A stretch of DNA of 64,000 nucleotides from Ruegeria arenilitoris (lineage in GTDB: Bacteria; Pseudomonadota; Alphaproteobacteria; Rhodobacterales; Rhodobacteraceae): contig NZ_WPZQ01000009.1 of the NCBI RefSeq assembly GCF_013030265.1, positions 124,001 to 188,000 of the forward strand, read 5' to 3'. Below the pieces are notes generated by a model that was given only the letters and a program-made list of their open reading frames with translations, searched no databases and was not told where the DNA came from. Positions 55,773-64,000 of this stretch are shown here, piece by piece (the stretch's first letter is position 1; each line of letters starts with the position of its first letter). A program made the translations under genes and the position numbers.

Positions 55773-56486
55773 CTAGCCCTGGCTGAGCTCGACCAGCGCG
55801 TGGGGATCACATACTTTGATGCGCTTGCGTTTGCTTTCAACGATACCCTGCTTTTCCCATGCGCTCAGCAATCGGCTGACCGTATGCAAGGTGGTCGCTG
55901 TAAGCTCCGAGAGATCCTGTCGGGTGATGGGAAAGTCAATCTCAATCCCATCCTCCACCTTGCGACCGGTCTGATTGATCAGACGCAAGAGCGCGTTAGC
56001 TACGCGCTGTTCCACCTGTTGCGTCGCAAGCTCCACAATACGGGTGTTCATTTCTCCTACACGGTGGCCAACCGTCTTGTAGGTTTCAGTGGCGAAACCG
56101 TCATATTCGGTGACGAAAGTATCCCACAGTCTGGTGGGCCAGCTCAGTGCAATGGACTCTGTCGCCGTGACTGCCGTGGCTGGATAAGTCTCGCGCCCGA
56201 TCGCCTTTGCAATTCCCAGAAGTTGACCTGCTGGGATATGCAACGCGGTGACCTGCTCACCGGTCTGCGTGACCCGCACCACCCGAACATAGCCATCCAG
56301 CAACATGAAGAAACGATCGGCCGGGTCTTCTTCTTCAAAGATATGCGCACCCGCTTCATAGCGGCGCGAACTGGCCTGATCCAGAATCGTGCGGATTTGC
56401 CGACGATCCAGTTTTGAGAATGGTGGCAAATGCGTCAGCAGGCTTTCATCAAGCCGCGGCAATATTTTCTTGGCTGCTTCCATCAT
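55773..56486 (-). CDS. nnrR: NnrR, Crp/Fnr-family NO-responsive regulator
   Basis: A 237-residue Crp/Fnr protein: cyclic-nucleotide-binding-like sensor (YEAGAHIFEEEDPADRFFMLLDG, about 42-64), dimerisation helix (about 125-155), and C-terminal helix-turn-helix ITRQDLSELTATTLHTVSRLLSAWE (about 188-212) with Glu-less recognition helix TTLHTVSRLLS of the NnrR/DnrR type. It lacks the N-terminal Cys cluster of FNR, so it should bind haem or NO rather than Fe-S. It likely activates nor and nir via the two TTGCG boxes that flank it. It is convergent with the DUF1858 gene and divergent from pseudoazurin. Confidence 0.9.
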   Translation of the reverse strand: MMEAAKKILPRLDESLLTHLPPFSKLDRRQIRTILDQASSRRYEAGAHIFEEEDPADRFFMLLDGYVRVVRVTQTGEQVTALHIPAGQLLGIAKAIGRETYPATAVTATESIALSWPTRLWDTFVTEYDGFATETYKTVGHRVGEMNTRIVELATQQVEQRVANALLRLINQTGRKVEDGIEIDFPITRQDLSELTATTLHTVSRLLSAWEKQGIVESKRKRIKVCDPHALVELSQG

Positions 56487-56563
56487 GGCTTACCTGATTT
56501 GGCACAATCACAGCCGCAAAACCAGATCGTAACGGTCAGTGTTTCCCGAAAACGCAGCAAACC

Positions 56564-56577
56564 TTGCGCCAGCGCAA
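56564..56577. promoter_or_regulatory. NnrR box, pseudoazurin/nirK promoter
   Basis: TTGCGCCAGCGCAA, identical in all 14 bases to the box before norC. It lies 62 bp before the pseudoazurin start and 77 bp before nnrR on the other strand, so it should activate the pseudoazurin-nirK-nirV genes and may allow autoregulation of nnrR. Confidence 0.85.
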
Positions 56578-56639
56578 ATTACAGATCGCAGAAATCAATA
56601 GAGTCAGGCCCAAGAGATCATTCAGGAAAGGACAATTCG

Positions 56640-57071
56640 ATGATCCGCACGCTTACAACCGGCGCTGCACTGGCCACCCTGCTGGCTGGTGCCGCCTTCG
56701 CGGAAACCTTCGAGGTGCAAATGCTCAATAAAGGCAGTGATGGCGAGCGCATGGTGTTCGAACCCGCGTTTATCCATGCTGCTCCGGGCGACACGATCAA
56801 GTTCATCGCATCGGACAAGGGCCACAACGCTGAAACAGCCAAAGGCATGCTTCCTGATGGCGCCGAGCCCTTCAAGGGCAAGATCAACGAGGAAATCGAA
56901 GTCACGCTGGATACCGAAGGCGTCTATGGCGTGATCTGCAAACCCCATTACGCGATGGGCATGGTGATGACCATTGCGGTGGGTGACGTCGCGGTTCCCG
57001 AAGATTTCCTTGAAGGCCGCGTCCCCAAAAAAGCCAAGGCGCGTTTCACAGCTCAACTTGAAAACTTCTGA
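56640..57071 (+). CDS. Pseudoazurin, periplasmic blue copper electron donor
   Basis: A 143-residue precursor from ATG 56640 (AGGAAAGGA upstream) with signal peptide MIRTLTTGAALATLLAGAAFA. The type 1 copper ligands are His 62 (KGHNAE), Cys 100, His 103 (ICKPHYAMGM) and Met 108, with the spacing of pseudoazurin. It donates electrons to the copper nitrite reductase encoded 60 bp downstream and possibly to NorC. An NnrR box precedes it. Confidence 0.95.
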   Translation: MIRTLTTGAALATLLAGAAFAETFEVQMLNKGSDGERMVFEPAFIHAAPGDTIKFIASDKGHNAETAKGMLPDGAEPFKGKINEEIEVTLDTEGVYGVICKPHYAMGMVMTIAVGDVAVPEDFLEGRVPKKAKARFTAQLENF

Positions 57072-57131
57072 TCCCCGATACGGCAGCGAAATACTTACCC
57101 GCTGCACCCATCCGACCTCAAGGAGGATACC

Positions 57132-58349
57132 ATGACCAAGTTCATCAACCCCGGCCTCATGAAAACCAGCCGCCGCAATGTGTTGCGAGGATCGGTTCTG
57201 GCAGGCGCTGCAGCAATGACCGGCGCAGGTGCCATGGCAGCTCGTCGTACACCAATGCCACTCAAGGCAGATGCAACCTCGGCAAAACTCTACAAAGTTG
57301 CGGGTGAACAAACGGCTGACAGCACAGCCAAATCGGCGGATTTGTCTGGTTATACCCGTATTAAACAGGAGCTCGTTGCACCACCCTTTGCACCAGAGCA
57401 CGAGCAGGTGGCCACAGGCGGACCAAAGATCATCGAAATCACCATGGAGACAACCGAACGTCTTATGGTCGTTGACGAGGATACCGGCGCGTCTGTCTGG
57501 GCACTAACCTACAATGGTTCAGTCCCAGGCCCGCTGATCATCTGCCACGAAGGCGACATGATCGAGCTGACCCTGCGCAATCCCGAAGACAGCGTGATGG
57601 AACATAATATCGACTTCCATGCTTCGACTGGTGCCTTGGGCGGCGGTGGCCTGACCCACGTCTATCCGGGCGAAGAGACTGTTCTGCGCTGGAAGGCGAC
57701 CAAACCTGGTTGCTTCACTTATCACTGTGCGCCAGGCGGAGCGATGATCCCGTATCACGTCACCCACGGCATGAATGGTGCGGTGATGGTACTGCCACGC
57801 GATGGCCTGAAGGACAAGGACGGTAACCCGCTGAAATACGACAAGATCGCCTATATCGGTGAGCAGGATTACTACCTGCCCAAAGATGAAAACGGCGAGT
57901 TTAAAACCTACGAAGTTGCAGGGGATGATTACGCCGACAGCCTGGATGCGATGCGTACTCTGACACCGACCCATTCGGTCTTTAATGGTGCAGTTGGTGC
58001 TTTGACTGGTGAAAATGCGCTCAAGTTCAATGTGGGCGAGACGGTTCTGATGATCCACAACCAGGCAAACCGTGACACCCGTCCGCACCTGATTGGTGGT
58101 CACGGCAACTATGTCTGGGAAACTTCGTTCAGCGATGATCCTCTGACCGGTGTCGAAACTTGGTTCGTTCGCGGAGGGTGTGCAGCGGCTGCGATGTACA
58201 CGTTTGAACAGCCCGGCGTTTATGCCTATGTGAACCACAATCTGATCGAAGCTGCGCTTCTTGGAGCCACCGCGCACTTCATCGTTGAAGGTGAGTGGGA
58301 CAATAACCTGATGGAACAGGTTGTAGCACCCCGCCCATTTGCAACCTGA
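57132..58349 (+). CDS. nirK: Copper-containing nitrite reductase
   Basis: A 405-residue precursor with ribosome site AAGGAGGA and a Tat leader ([19 protein letters not shown]). Copper ligands: HNIDFH (158-163), with type 1 and type 2 His and the catalytic Asp between; TYHCAPGG (His 198, Cys 199); PYHVTHGMN (His, Met near 207-214); and RPHLIGGHG (His 319 region) for the type 2 site. It reduces nitrite to NO in the periplasm, the substrate for the nor genes across the nnrR locus. It is of the green/class I length range. nirV follows 19 bp later. Confidence 0.96.
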   Translation: MTKFINPGLMKTSRRNVLRGSVLAGAAAMTGAGAMAARRTPMPLKADATSAKLYKVAGEQTADSTAKSADLSGYTRIKQELVAPPFAPEHEQVATGGPKIIEITMETTERLMVVDEDTGASVWALTYNGSVPGPLIICHEGDMIELTLRNPEDSVMEHNIDFHASTGALGGGGLTHVYPGEETVLRWKATKPGCFTYHCAPGGAMIPYHVTHGMNGAVMVLPRDGLKDKDGNPLKYDKIAYIGEQDYYLPKDENGEFKTYEVAGDDYADSLDAMRTLTPTHSVFNGAVGALTGENALKFNVGETVLMIHNQANRDTRPHLIGGHGNYVWETSFSDDPLTGVETWFVRGGCAAAAMYTFEQPGVYAYVNHNLIEAALLGATAHFIVEGEWDNNLMEQVVAPRPFAT

Positions 58350-58368
58350 TTTCGGGAACCAAACAATC

Positions 58369-59118
58369 ATGAAAACCGTCGCCACACATAAATTCACCCA
58401 ACCGATCGTCATCATCGGGGTTGGTGCAGCAGTGGCGGCGGCTCTGGCCGGAGGGGTGTTCTTGCTGAACACCCCTCTTCCCGCATCTCAACCACCACCT
58501 GAAATGGCTGAAAGGCCGGTTACTCTGCCAGATGGTGAACAGCTTTATGTACAGCGTCACGAGGTGACGGTTGCAGAATGGAACCTTTGCCATGCCGATG
58601 GCGGTTGCACCCTGAAATTGCATACTCGCAATGGGTTCACACCCGATACAACACCAGCAACCGGTCTCAGCTTTGTTGACGTTTCCGAATATCTTCGCTG
58701 GTTTAACGAAGCTACGCGGCACGATTTCCGGCTGCCCACAACCGCAGAGTGGGAACATATGGCCCAAACGGTCCTGCCAGAAGAACCGGATCCAATCTTT
58801 ACTGACCCATCGCTGACTTGGGCCTCAAGCTACCTCAATGAAGGCCTCACACCCAGAGCTTTGAAGCCACAGGGCAGCTTTTCAACCTCGCCCGAAGGTG
58901 TCGTTGATCTGGATGGCAGCGTCTGGGAATGGACGCAGGAATGCTACTCAGGGACAGAAGCCGATCCTGATCGCTGTCCGGCCTTTTTCGTCGGCGGCGA
59001 ACATCTGGCCGCCGTGCCATTCCTTGTTCGCGACCCCGCCCGAGGTGGCTGCGCTGTTGGCTCGCCTCCTGCTCATCTGGGTATGCGTCTGGTATCGGAT
59101 ACACCGGTCGGAAGTTAA
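58369..59118 (+). CDS. nirV: NirV, formylglycine-generating-enzyme-like protein
   Basis: A 249-residue protein from ATG 58369. An N-terminal membrane helix (about 13-33, IVIIGVGAAVAAALAGGVFLL) is followed by an FGE-sulfatase-type domain: YVQRHEVTVAEWNLC, FVDVSEYLRWFNEATRHDFRLPTTAEWEHMA-like, GVVDLDGSVWEWTQECY and GMRLVSD. The catalytic cysteine pair of true FGE is not evident, so it probably is not a sulfatase activator. NirV proteins are encoded next to nirK in many denitrifiers; their exact role is unknown. The C-terminal end is convergent with the ABC-type gene. Confidence 0.9.
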   Translation: MKTVATHKFTQPIVIIGVGAAVAAALAGGVFLLNTPLPASQPPPEMAERPVTLPDGEQLYVQRHEVTVAEWNLCHADGGCTLKLHTRNGFTPDTTPATGLSFVDVSEYLRWFNEATRHDFRLPTTAEWEHMAQTVLPEEPDPIFTDPSLTWASSYLNEGLTPRALKPQGSFSTSPEGVVDLDGSVWEWTQECYSGTEADPDRCPAFFVGGEHLAAVPFLVRDPARGGCAVGSPPAHLGMRLVSDTPVGS

Positions 59119-59159
59119 CAGGTCAGATACCATGCTGCCTCAAGTTCGAATGCGGAACG

Positions 59160-60008
59160 CTAGTTACTCGCCAGACGTTTCGTAATTTCCGACAAACGCG
59201 ACCATGACTGCAGTGTGATCGGCAATGCCAATGCCGCCTCTGTGAATTCCCAAGAATAGCTGACGATAGAAAAGATAGCTCCCGCTGTTACTCCAAGCTG
59301 AGTGGTCGCAAACCACAGGTTAAACAGCAGCATTCCCAGAAGCAGTATAAAGATCGCGCCGTATAGCACCGCCTCGACATCCGACAGGGCAACTTCATAG
59401 CGGCGCAGTCTCAGCAGATGCAGCAGAACAGGTCGGTCGCGCCGTGTTTCGAGTATACTGACCTGCTGCTCACTCTGATGGTTGAGCGCCCCGTTCCAGC
59501 GATAGAAGCCGCTGTGGAACAGAGAGTAGATAAGGACCATCCCAATCAGCACCACCGCTGCCGCCAATGCCAAAGTGGGCGAAAACAGATACAACAACAC
59601 AATCGCAGCAACGAACTGTACGGTGCCAGCGATTGCCTCGGGCAAAATGCCTTCCAGAAAATCGGCCAACTCGCGGCCCATTCCGAGACGCGCATTCAGC
59701 TTTGACACAGGCAAATCGCGTGACCGCGCGACCTGCGCTTTGCCAATCTCAACACGCATAGTGCCATAGACGCGCGTGTCGTAGATGCGTCGGATCACGC
59801 TCAGTACGATCAGCACGAATAGCAATGCGGCTAGCTGGGCTAAGGCACGGGTTTCCCCGGCCAAAAGCCCATCAATTGCAAACCCGATGAAAAGCGGGAT
59901 CAATACGGTGATCCCTGTCTCGGACAGGATCAAAAGCCAGGTCAATCCAACCTGCCAGCGGAAAACACGCAGCAGCGTACCGATCGAAAAGGTCTGCCCG
60001 TTCAGCAT
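59160..60008 (-). CDS. ABC-type six-helix membrane domain protein without ATPase
   Basis: A 282-residue protein that is only the transmembrane half of an ABC exporter: six helices (about 18-38, 55-75, 130-165, 220-265), and an exporter-like DTRVYGTMRVEIGKAQVARS with coupling-helix character. It ends at RLASN, where a nucleotide-binding domain would begin; no ATPase gene is adjacent. Similar stand-alone six-helix proteins occur near RND operons in other proteobacteria. It lies 6 bp after the DUF2141 gene, so it belongs to the RND operon. It may be a remnant or an accessory protein. Confidence 0.8.
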   Translation of the reverse strand: MLNGQTFSIGTLLRVFRWQVGLTWLLILSETGITVLIPLFIGFAIDGLLAGETRALAQLAALLFVLIVLSVIRRIYDTRVYGTMRVEIGKAQVARSRDLPVSKLNARLGMGRELADFLEGILPEAIAGTVQFVAAIVLLYLFSPTLALAAAVVLIGMVLIYSLFHSGFYRWNGALNHQSEQQVSILETRRDRPVLLHLLRLRRYEVALSDVEAVLYGAIFILLLGMLLFNLWFATTQLGVTAGAIFSIVSYSWEFTEAALALPITLQSWSRLSEITKRLASN

Positions 60009-60014
60009 TGCAGT

Positions 60015-60434
60015 TTACTTGTCGTAGTAGAGGCTGATGCTGACATCCCCCGGCATGACCGAGGCCGCCGCGAAATCGGTATCAAACTCTGGTGTTGGCA
60101 CTCCGGATGCGCCGATCCCTTCCAGCAACCGCTCACCTTCCATGTTCAGGTTCTGGTCGCCGTTTTCATCATGCAGCGCCAGCACTGCATACGGACCTTT
60201 GTTCAGCGCTTTGAATTCGTGCTGCACCACGCCTTGCTTTGCCGGAACCTCGGCATAGTCAACAGCCTTGGTCATATCCAGTGTGTCGAAAGCATTGGCG
60301 TCGTCAAACACGATGATCAACAGCTTTCCATTAGCGTTGCGGACGCCTTCAACCGTTAGCGCAATGCCATCCGCCAAGGCTGGGGCAGAAAACGCAAGCG
60401 TCGCGAGTACAGAATAGAAAATAGAACGTGTCAT
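60015..60434 (-). CDS. DUF2141 secreted protein
   Basis: A 139-residue protein with signal peptide MTRSIFYSVLATLAFSAPALA, followed by the DUF2141 pattern: ALTVEGVRNANGKLLIIVFDDANAF, then GPYAVLALHDENGDQNLNMEGERLLEGIGAS. The DENGDxxLN segment resembles a calcium-binding loop. The start overlaps the RND gene stop by four bases (ATGA). The function of the family is unknown; placement with an RND pump suggests a periplasmic partner. Confidence 0.85.
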   Translation of the reverse strand: MTRSIFYSVLATLAFSAPALADGIALTVEGVRNANGKLLIIVFDDANAFDTLDMTKAVDYAEVPAKQGVVQHEFKALNKGPYAVLALHDENGDQNLNMEGERLLEGIGASGVPTPEFDTDFAAASVMPGDVSISLYYDK

Positions 60435-63400
60435 GTTGTGGACCTCTGTTGATAGGATTGAGAAGGGGTCTTGCGGAAGAGCGCGATGAAATCTTCTGAG
60501 ATCGCGATCAGCACCGGCACTAGGATCAGCATCAAGGCCGTGCCGAATAGTTCTCCGAAGGCAAGCGATACAGCCGCAGGGATCAGGTACTGCGCCTGTT
60601 CTGACGTCTCGGTCAGCAACGGCAGCAAGCCGATCACCGTAGTAGCAGTGGTCAGAAAGATAGCTTTGAAGCGACCGATACCTGCGCTGTGAATGGCACG
60701 GTCGACGGTGTCACCTTCGTCGCGCACCTGATTGTAGCGGGTTATCATCACCAGGCTGTCGTTCACGACCACACCGGTCAGTGCGAGCATTCCAAAGAAG
60801 GAAAAGAGCGACAGGGACACACCCATAATCATGTGTCCGACAGCTGCCGAGATGAAGCCAAATGGAACGATGGCCAGGATGACAAATGGCTGCCAATAGC
60901 TTTTCAGCGGCACGGCCATCAGTACATAGATCAGGACTGCCGCCAGCAGAAGCGCCCGTTTCAGGCCACCGCTGATATCTCCCATTTCTTCCAGCTCGCC
61001 GGCGGGCAAGACCTTTACGCTCGGGTACTTGGCCGTCAATTCCGGCACAAGCTGTTCAAAAACAGCCTGAGCAACCTCTTCCGGAGCCACAAGGTCCCGG
61101 TCAATCGAGGCAGCAACAACATTCATGCGCCGCCCGTCGCGACGCTGAATCGTTCCCGAAACATAGCTGCCCTGCACATCGGCCACAGTTTCCAGCGGAA
61201 CCCATGCACCATTGGTGCTACGCAACCTTGTCTGCATCAGGTCTTCGATCGTGTCCCGATTGGTACGCCCGTTCTGAACGACAACTCTCACCTCTGAACC
61301 GTCACGGCGCAGTTTAGTCACTTCGGCACCGCCAAATCCGAACCCGATCTGGCTGGCCAGAGTTTCAGCATTGAACCCTAAGCTACGCGCATCCGGACGC
61401 AGGCTCAGTTTGAGTTCAGGTTGCCCACCGACCAAACCATCGCGGATGTTGCTGACACCTTCGATATCAGCCAGAAATTCCTGCATTTCTTCGCTGGCCA
61501 GGCGCAACAGATCCTCGTCCTTGGACATCAGCCGGATACGGAAGCCACCAGCGAGTTCTTCTGACCCTGTAAATTCAAGCTCGGTCGCCCCTTCGACTTC
61601 TCCCACACGTTCACGCCATTCTCGGACGACATCCAGGATTGGTACTTGAGGCCGTTCAGCCACTGGCAACATTTCGGCAAAAATCTGGGCGCTGCCTGAG
61701 CTATTGATAATGGTAAAAATGGTCTGGATCGGGGGCGAAACCATGCCCGTATCTGCTGCGAGTTCAGCGTTCAGTTCCTCACCAACTGCTTCGATCCGAT
61801 CAACATTTTCACGTGTCAGTGCGAAGGGCGCACGCGCATCCATTTCCAGGTTAACAGTAATTATCTGCCCGGGAACATCTGGGAAGAAGACGGTTTTGAC
61901 CTTCCCTTTGTACATCAGTCCCAAACCAAGCGTCGCCGCCGCAATGAACAGGACTAGAACTGCGTAACGTTGCCGTACCGAGGCGACTAAGACCGGTTGA
62001 TAAATATGGTCGCGGAACCAAATCAAGCCGCCCTGAGCTGCATCCTGAATTCGCCCCCAAATCCGGGTCAGCAAATATCGACGCTCCTGCCCCAGCGGGA
62101 CATGCGCCAGATGGGCGGGCAAGATGAACTTACTTTCGATCAGCGAAAAGATCAGCGTCAGGATCACGATGCCTGAGAAACCAGCCAGCACTTTGCCCAG
62201 CGGATTATCGATCAGCAACATGGGGAAAAACGCCGCGATGGTTGTGAGCACGCCAAAAACCGTCGCAACAGCAACCCGGTTCACTCCGCGCTCGGTGCCC
62301 TTGATCGGGTCCTTTTCCTTACTTCGCTCTTCAAAGACGCTTTCGCCAACAACAACTGCGTCATCTACCAGAATGCCCAAGGCAATGATCAGGCCAAAGG
62401 TCGTCACATCATTCAGGGAATAATCGATCCATCTTGAGCCCGAAACCGCGATCGCGCCCATAACTGAGATCGGGATCCCCATGGCCACCCAAAACGCCAG
62501 CCGTACATTCAAAAAGACCGACAGCATCAGCGTCACAAGGATCAAGCCCTGCACCCCGTTCGATCGCAACAGCTCGAGGCGATCCGAGATGTATCCCGCA
62601 CTGTCACCCCATATTTCGGCCTGAATCTGCGGGGGCAACTGGTGACTGAAATCGTCAACGGTATCGCGGACAACGCGGCTGATCTCGAGCAAGTTTTCCT
62701 TCTGCCCGATCAGAACTTCCATGCCGACGGTTGGATTGCCGTTCAGGCGGAACAGAAACTCTCCATCCAGAAAGCCATCTTCAATCGTTGCAAGATCACC
62801 GAGCGGCACAAATGACCCGTCATCCCGTTCGATAACCGGCAACTCAGCATATTCAGGTGCATATTTTGCCCGGTCGTCAGCGCGCAGAAAGATGGTGCCG
62901 CCTTCGGTGCGCAATTGACCGGCCTGAAAGGTCAGTGAGTTCCCCCGAATGGCGCGGGTGATATCTGAAACAGTCAACCCGTATTGGCGCAAACGCTCGG
63001 GGTCGATCTCGATACGCAACTCACGCGGGATCAGCCCCCAGATGTTCAGGCGCGACAACTCTGGCTGGGCCAGAAGGTCTTCCTTGAGCCGTTGTGCCAA
63101 GGTCTGCAATGTGGCCGGATCCGCGTCGCCATGCAGGTTTACATAAAGCGCAGGAAAGTCATATCCCGACGCCTCAATCACTGGTCGGCGCGCTTTGTCT
63201 GGCAGGTCCGTCAGGCCGTCGATGCGAATACGCACCCGATCCAGAACTGCCTGCAGTTTCTCACCTCCGGCTCTGCGCACTGAGATCGTGCTAAGACCGT
63301 TTTGCGAACGTGATGAGATACTGCGTACACCTTCCAGACCCTCGAGCGCTTGCTCGACCTTCTGGGTAATAAGTTCATCCACCTGCTCGGCAGTGGAATC

Positions 63401-63559
63401 TGGATACTCGATCGAGATCGTGACGCTTTCAGGTGGAATACGCGGGAACCCTTCGATACGGATATTCATCAGGGTCTGCACACCAAGAAAAAGGATCAGC
63501 GCCATCAGCAGGTTGGCGGCGACCGGATTGCGGATGAACCAGGATGTCAGGGTGTGCAT
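60431..63559 (-). CDS. RND efflux transporter permease
   Basis: A 1042-residue inner-membrane pump, standard for the family. It begins SWFIRNPVAANLLMALILFLGV, typical of the HAE3-like/AcrB-type proteins of roseobacters. Twelve helices with two large periplasmic loops. Conserved charged residue region LGILVDDAVVVGESVFEE (about 395-412, TM4) holds the proton-relay Asp pair; the TM11-12 repeat is MLALTGVVVNDSLVMITRYN. The adaptor gene is 3 bp upstream and DUF2141 overlaps downstream. The substrate is unknown. No outer-membrane channel gene is seen in the window. Confidence 0.94.
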   Translation of the reverse strand: MHTLTSWFIRNPVAANLLMALILFLGVQTLMNIRIEGFPRIPPESVTISIEYPDSTAEQVDELITQKVEQALEGLEGVRSISSRSQNGLSTISVRRAGGEKLQAVLDRVRIRIDGLTDLPDKARRPVIEASGYDFPALYVNLHGDADPATLQTLAQRLKEDLLAQPELSRLNIWGLIPRELRIEIDPERLRQYGLTVSDITRAIRGNSLTFQAGQLRTEGGTIFLRADDRAKYAPEYAELPVIERDDGSFVPLGDLATIEDGFLDGEFLFRLNGNPTVGMEVLIGQKENLLEISRVVRDTVDDFSHQLPPQIQAEIWGDSAGYISDRLELLRSNGVQGLILVTLMLSVFLNVRLAFWVAMGIPISVMGAIAVSGSRWIDYSLNDVTTFGLIIALGILVDDAVVVGESVFEERSKEKDPIKGTERGVNRVAVATVFGVLTTIAAFFPMLLIDNPLGKVLAGFSGIVILTLIFSLIESKFILPAHLAHVPLGQERRYLLTRIWGRIQDAAQGGLIWFRDHIYQPVLVASVRQRYAVLVLFIAAATLGLGLMYKGKVKTVFFPDVPGQIITVNLEMDARAPFALTRENVDRIEAVGEELNAELAADTGMVSPPIQTIFTIINSSGSAQIFAEMLPVAERPQVPILDVVREWRERVGEVEGATELEFTGSEELAGGFRIRLMSKDEDLLRLASEEMQEFLADIEGVSNIRDGLVGGQPELKLSLRPDARSLGFNAETLASQIGFGFGGAEVTKLRRDGSEVRVVVQNGRTNRDTIEDLMQTRLRSTNGAWVPLETVADVQGSYVSGTIQRRDGRRMNVVAASIDRDLVAPEEVAQAVFEQLVPELTAKYPSVKVLPAGELEEMGDISGGLKRALLLAAVLIYVLMAVPLKSYWQPFVILAIVPFGFISAAVGHMIMGVSLSLFSFFGMLALTGVVVNDSLVMITRYNQVRDEGDTVDRAIHSAGIGRFKAIFLTTATTVIGLLPLLTETSEQAQYLIPAAVSLAFGELFGTALMLILVPVLIAISEDFIALFRKTPSQSYQQRSTT

Positions 63560-63562
63560 GGC

Positions 63563-64000
63563 TTAACCCTCATCAACGCGGGGGGTGACGCGCTGACCCG
63601 GCAGAAACGACGCAAGCGGAGTTTTCGCGATGTGCCAGGGGCCCTGCCCTTCGGGCGCAGTAATTGTCACTGCGTTATCAGCGCGGAACAGAATATGCGG
63701 CTTGATCCGTTGCAACAGATTGCCGCCATCAACCACCCAAACATAACCTGCGCGGGTCAATGAGCTTTCGGGAAAGGTCAGTGTGTCAGAAATCGTTCTT
63801 CCGGGAATGGATACCCGCACAAAGTCACCTGCAAGCACCCGCTCATCCGGCTCGGAAACCTCCAGAAAAACGCGCATCTGCCGTGTTTCCTGATTCAGAA
63901 ACCCCCCGCCCCGACGGATACGCGCCTGCCCGATCCGGTCACCATTGCGAAGCGTCAGAGTGGCCAGAGATCCGGAAATTGGATGCTGTAGCAACGCCCA
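63563..64000 (-). CDS. RND efflux periplasmic adaptor, 5' end outside window
   Basis: The C-terminal 145 residues of a membrane-fusion (HlyD/AcrA) adaptor. The frame is open through the right edge, so the start is not here. Visible are the beta-barrel domain HPISGSLATLTLRNGDRIGQARI, then RVFLEVSEPDERVLAGDFVRVSIPG and the membrane-proximal LTFPESSLTRAGYVWVVDGGNLLQR. It bridges the RND pump encoded 3 bp downstream to an outer-membrane channel. Confidence 0.9.
   Translation of the reverse strand, partial: WALLQHPISGSLATLTLRNGDRIGQARIRRGGGFLNQETRQMRVFLEVSEPDERVLAGDFVRVSIPGRTISDTLTFPESSLTRAGYVWVVDGGNLLQRIKPHILFRADNAVTITAPEGQGPWHIAKTPLASFLPGQRVTPRVDEG

Overview
The window looks like a chromosomal segment of a marine alphaproteobacterium of the Rhodobacteraceae (Roseobacter group). 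This rests on the gene content: a norCBQD-nnrS / nnrR / pseudoazurin / nirK / nirV denitrification block, Liv-type ABC transport, AcnB, and NnrR boxes of the alphaproteobacterial form. No RNA gene gives a firmer placement, so genus is not assigned.

Left part (1 to about 10.6 kb) is accessory DNA, visibly more A+T rich between about 3.4 and 10.6 kb. It holds the start of a ParB-domain/DNA methyltransferase gene that runs off the left edge, a divergent ParB-domain relative, a small XRE regulator, a possible HhH-GPD-fold protein, a two-gene operon of a RecQ-type helicase fused to a phosphoribosyltransferase-like domain followed at 7 bp by a DprA/SMF-family protein, and an HNH/DGQHK-motif protein overlapping a small partner gene. 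This is the best candidate for an uncharacterised genome-defence region.

From 11 to 16.2 kb lies an amine catabolism unit (copper amine oxidase, aldehyde dehydrogenase, AraC-type regulator) next to a decayed IS5-family transposase. From 16.2 to 22.5 kb come an acetyltransferase, a secreted serine beta-lactamase-like hydrolase, an ABC exporter pair, and a trp-type leader peptide plus attenuator in front of a trpS gene truncated after about 43 codons. From 22.5 to 29.2 kb a membrane-anchored TPR regulator faces a four-gene unit (exported metallo-beta-lactamase-fold protein, outer-membrane barrel, membrane protein, HupE/UreJ-like protein), with a twin GTGAGTCAC repeat between them.

From 29.7 to 35 kb is a complete five-gene Liv/Urt-type ABC uptake operon; then an AraC regulator with a divergent aldo/keto reductase, acnB, an SMP-30 family lactonase, and a 1064-residue class III cyclase/AAA protein. 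From 44.8 to 49.1 kb a same-strand group encodes a DyP peroxidase, an uncharacterised protein, a small catalase-like haem protein and a patatin phospholipase.

From 49.3 to 59.1 kb is the denitrification block: nnrS, two small membrane proteins (one only 57 residues), norD, norQ, norB, norC on the minus strand; then a DUF1858 protein, nnrR, pseudoazurin, nirK and nirV. Two identical TTGCGCCAGCGCAA boxes sit in the two divergent promoters. The right edge (59.2 to 64 kb) is an RND efflux operon with an ABC-type six-helix protein lacking an ATPase domain and a DUF2141 secreted protein; the adaptor gene runs off the window.
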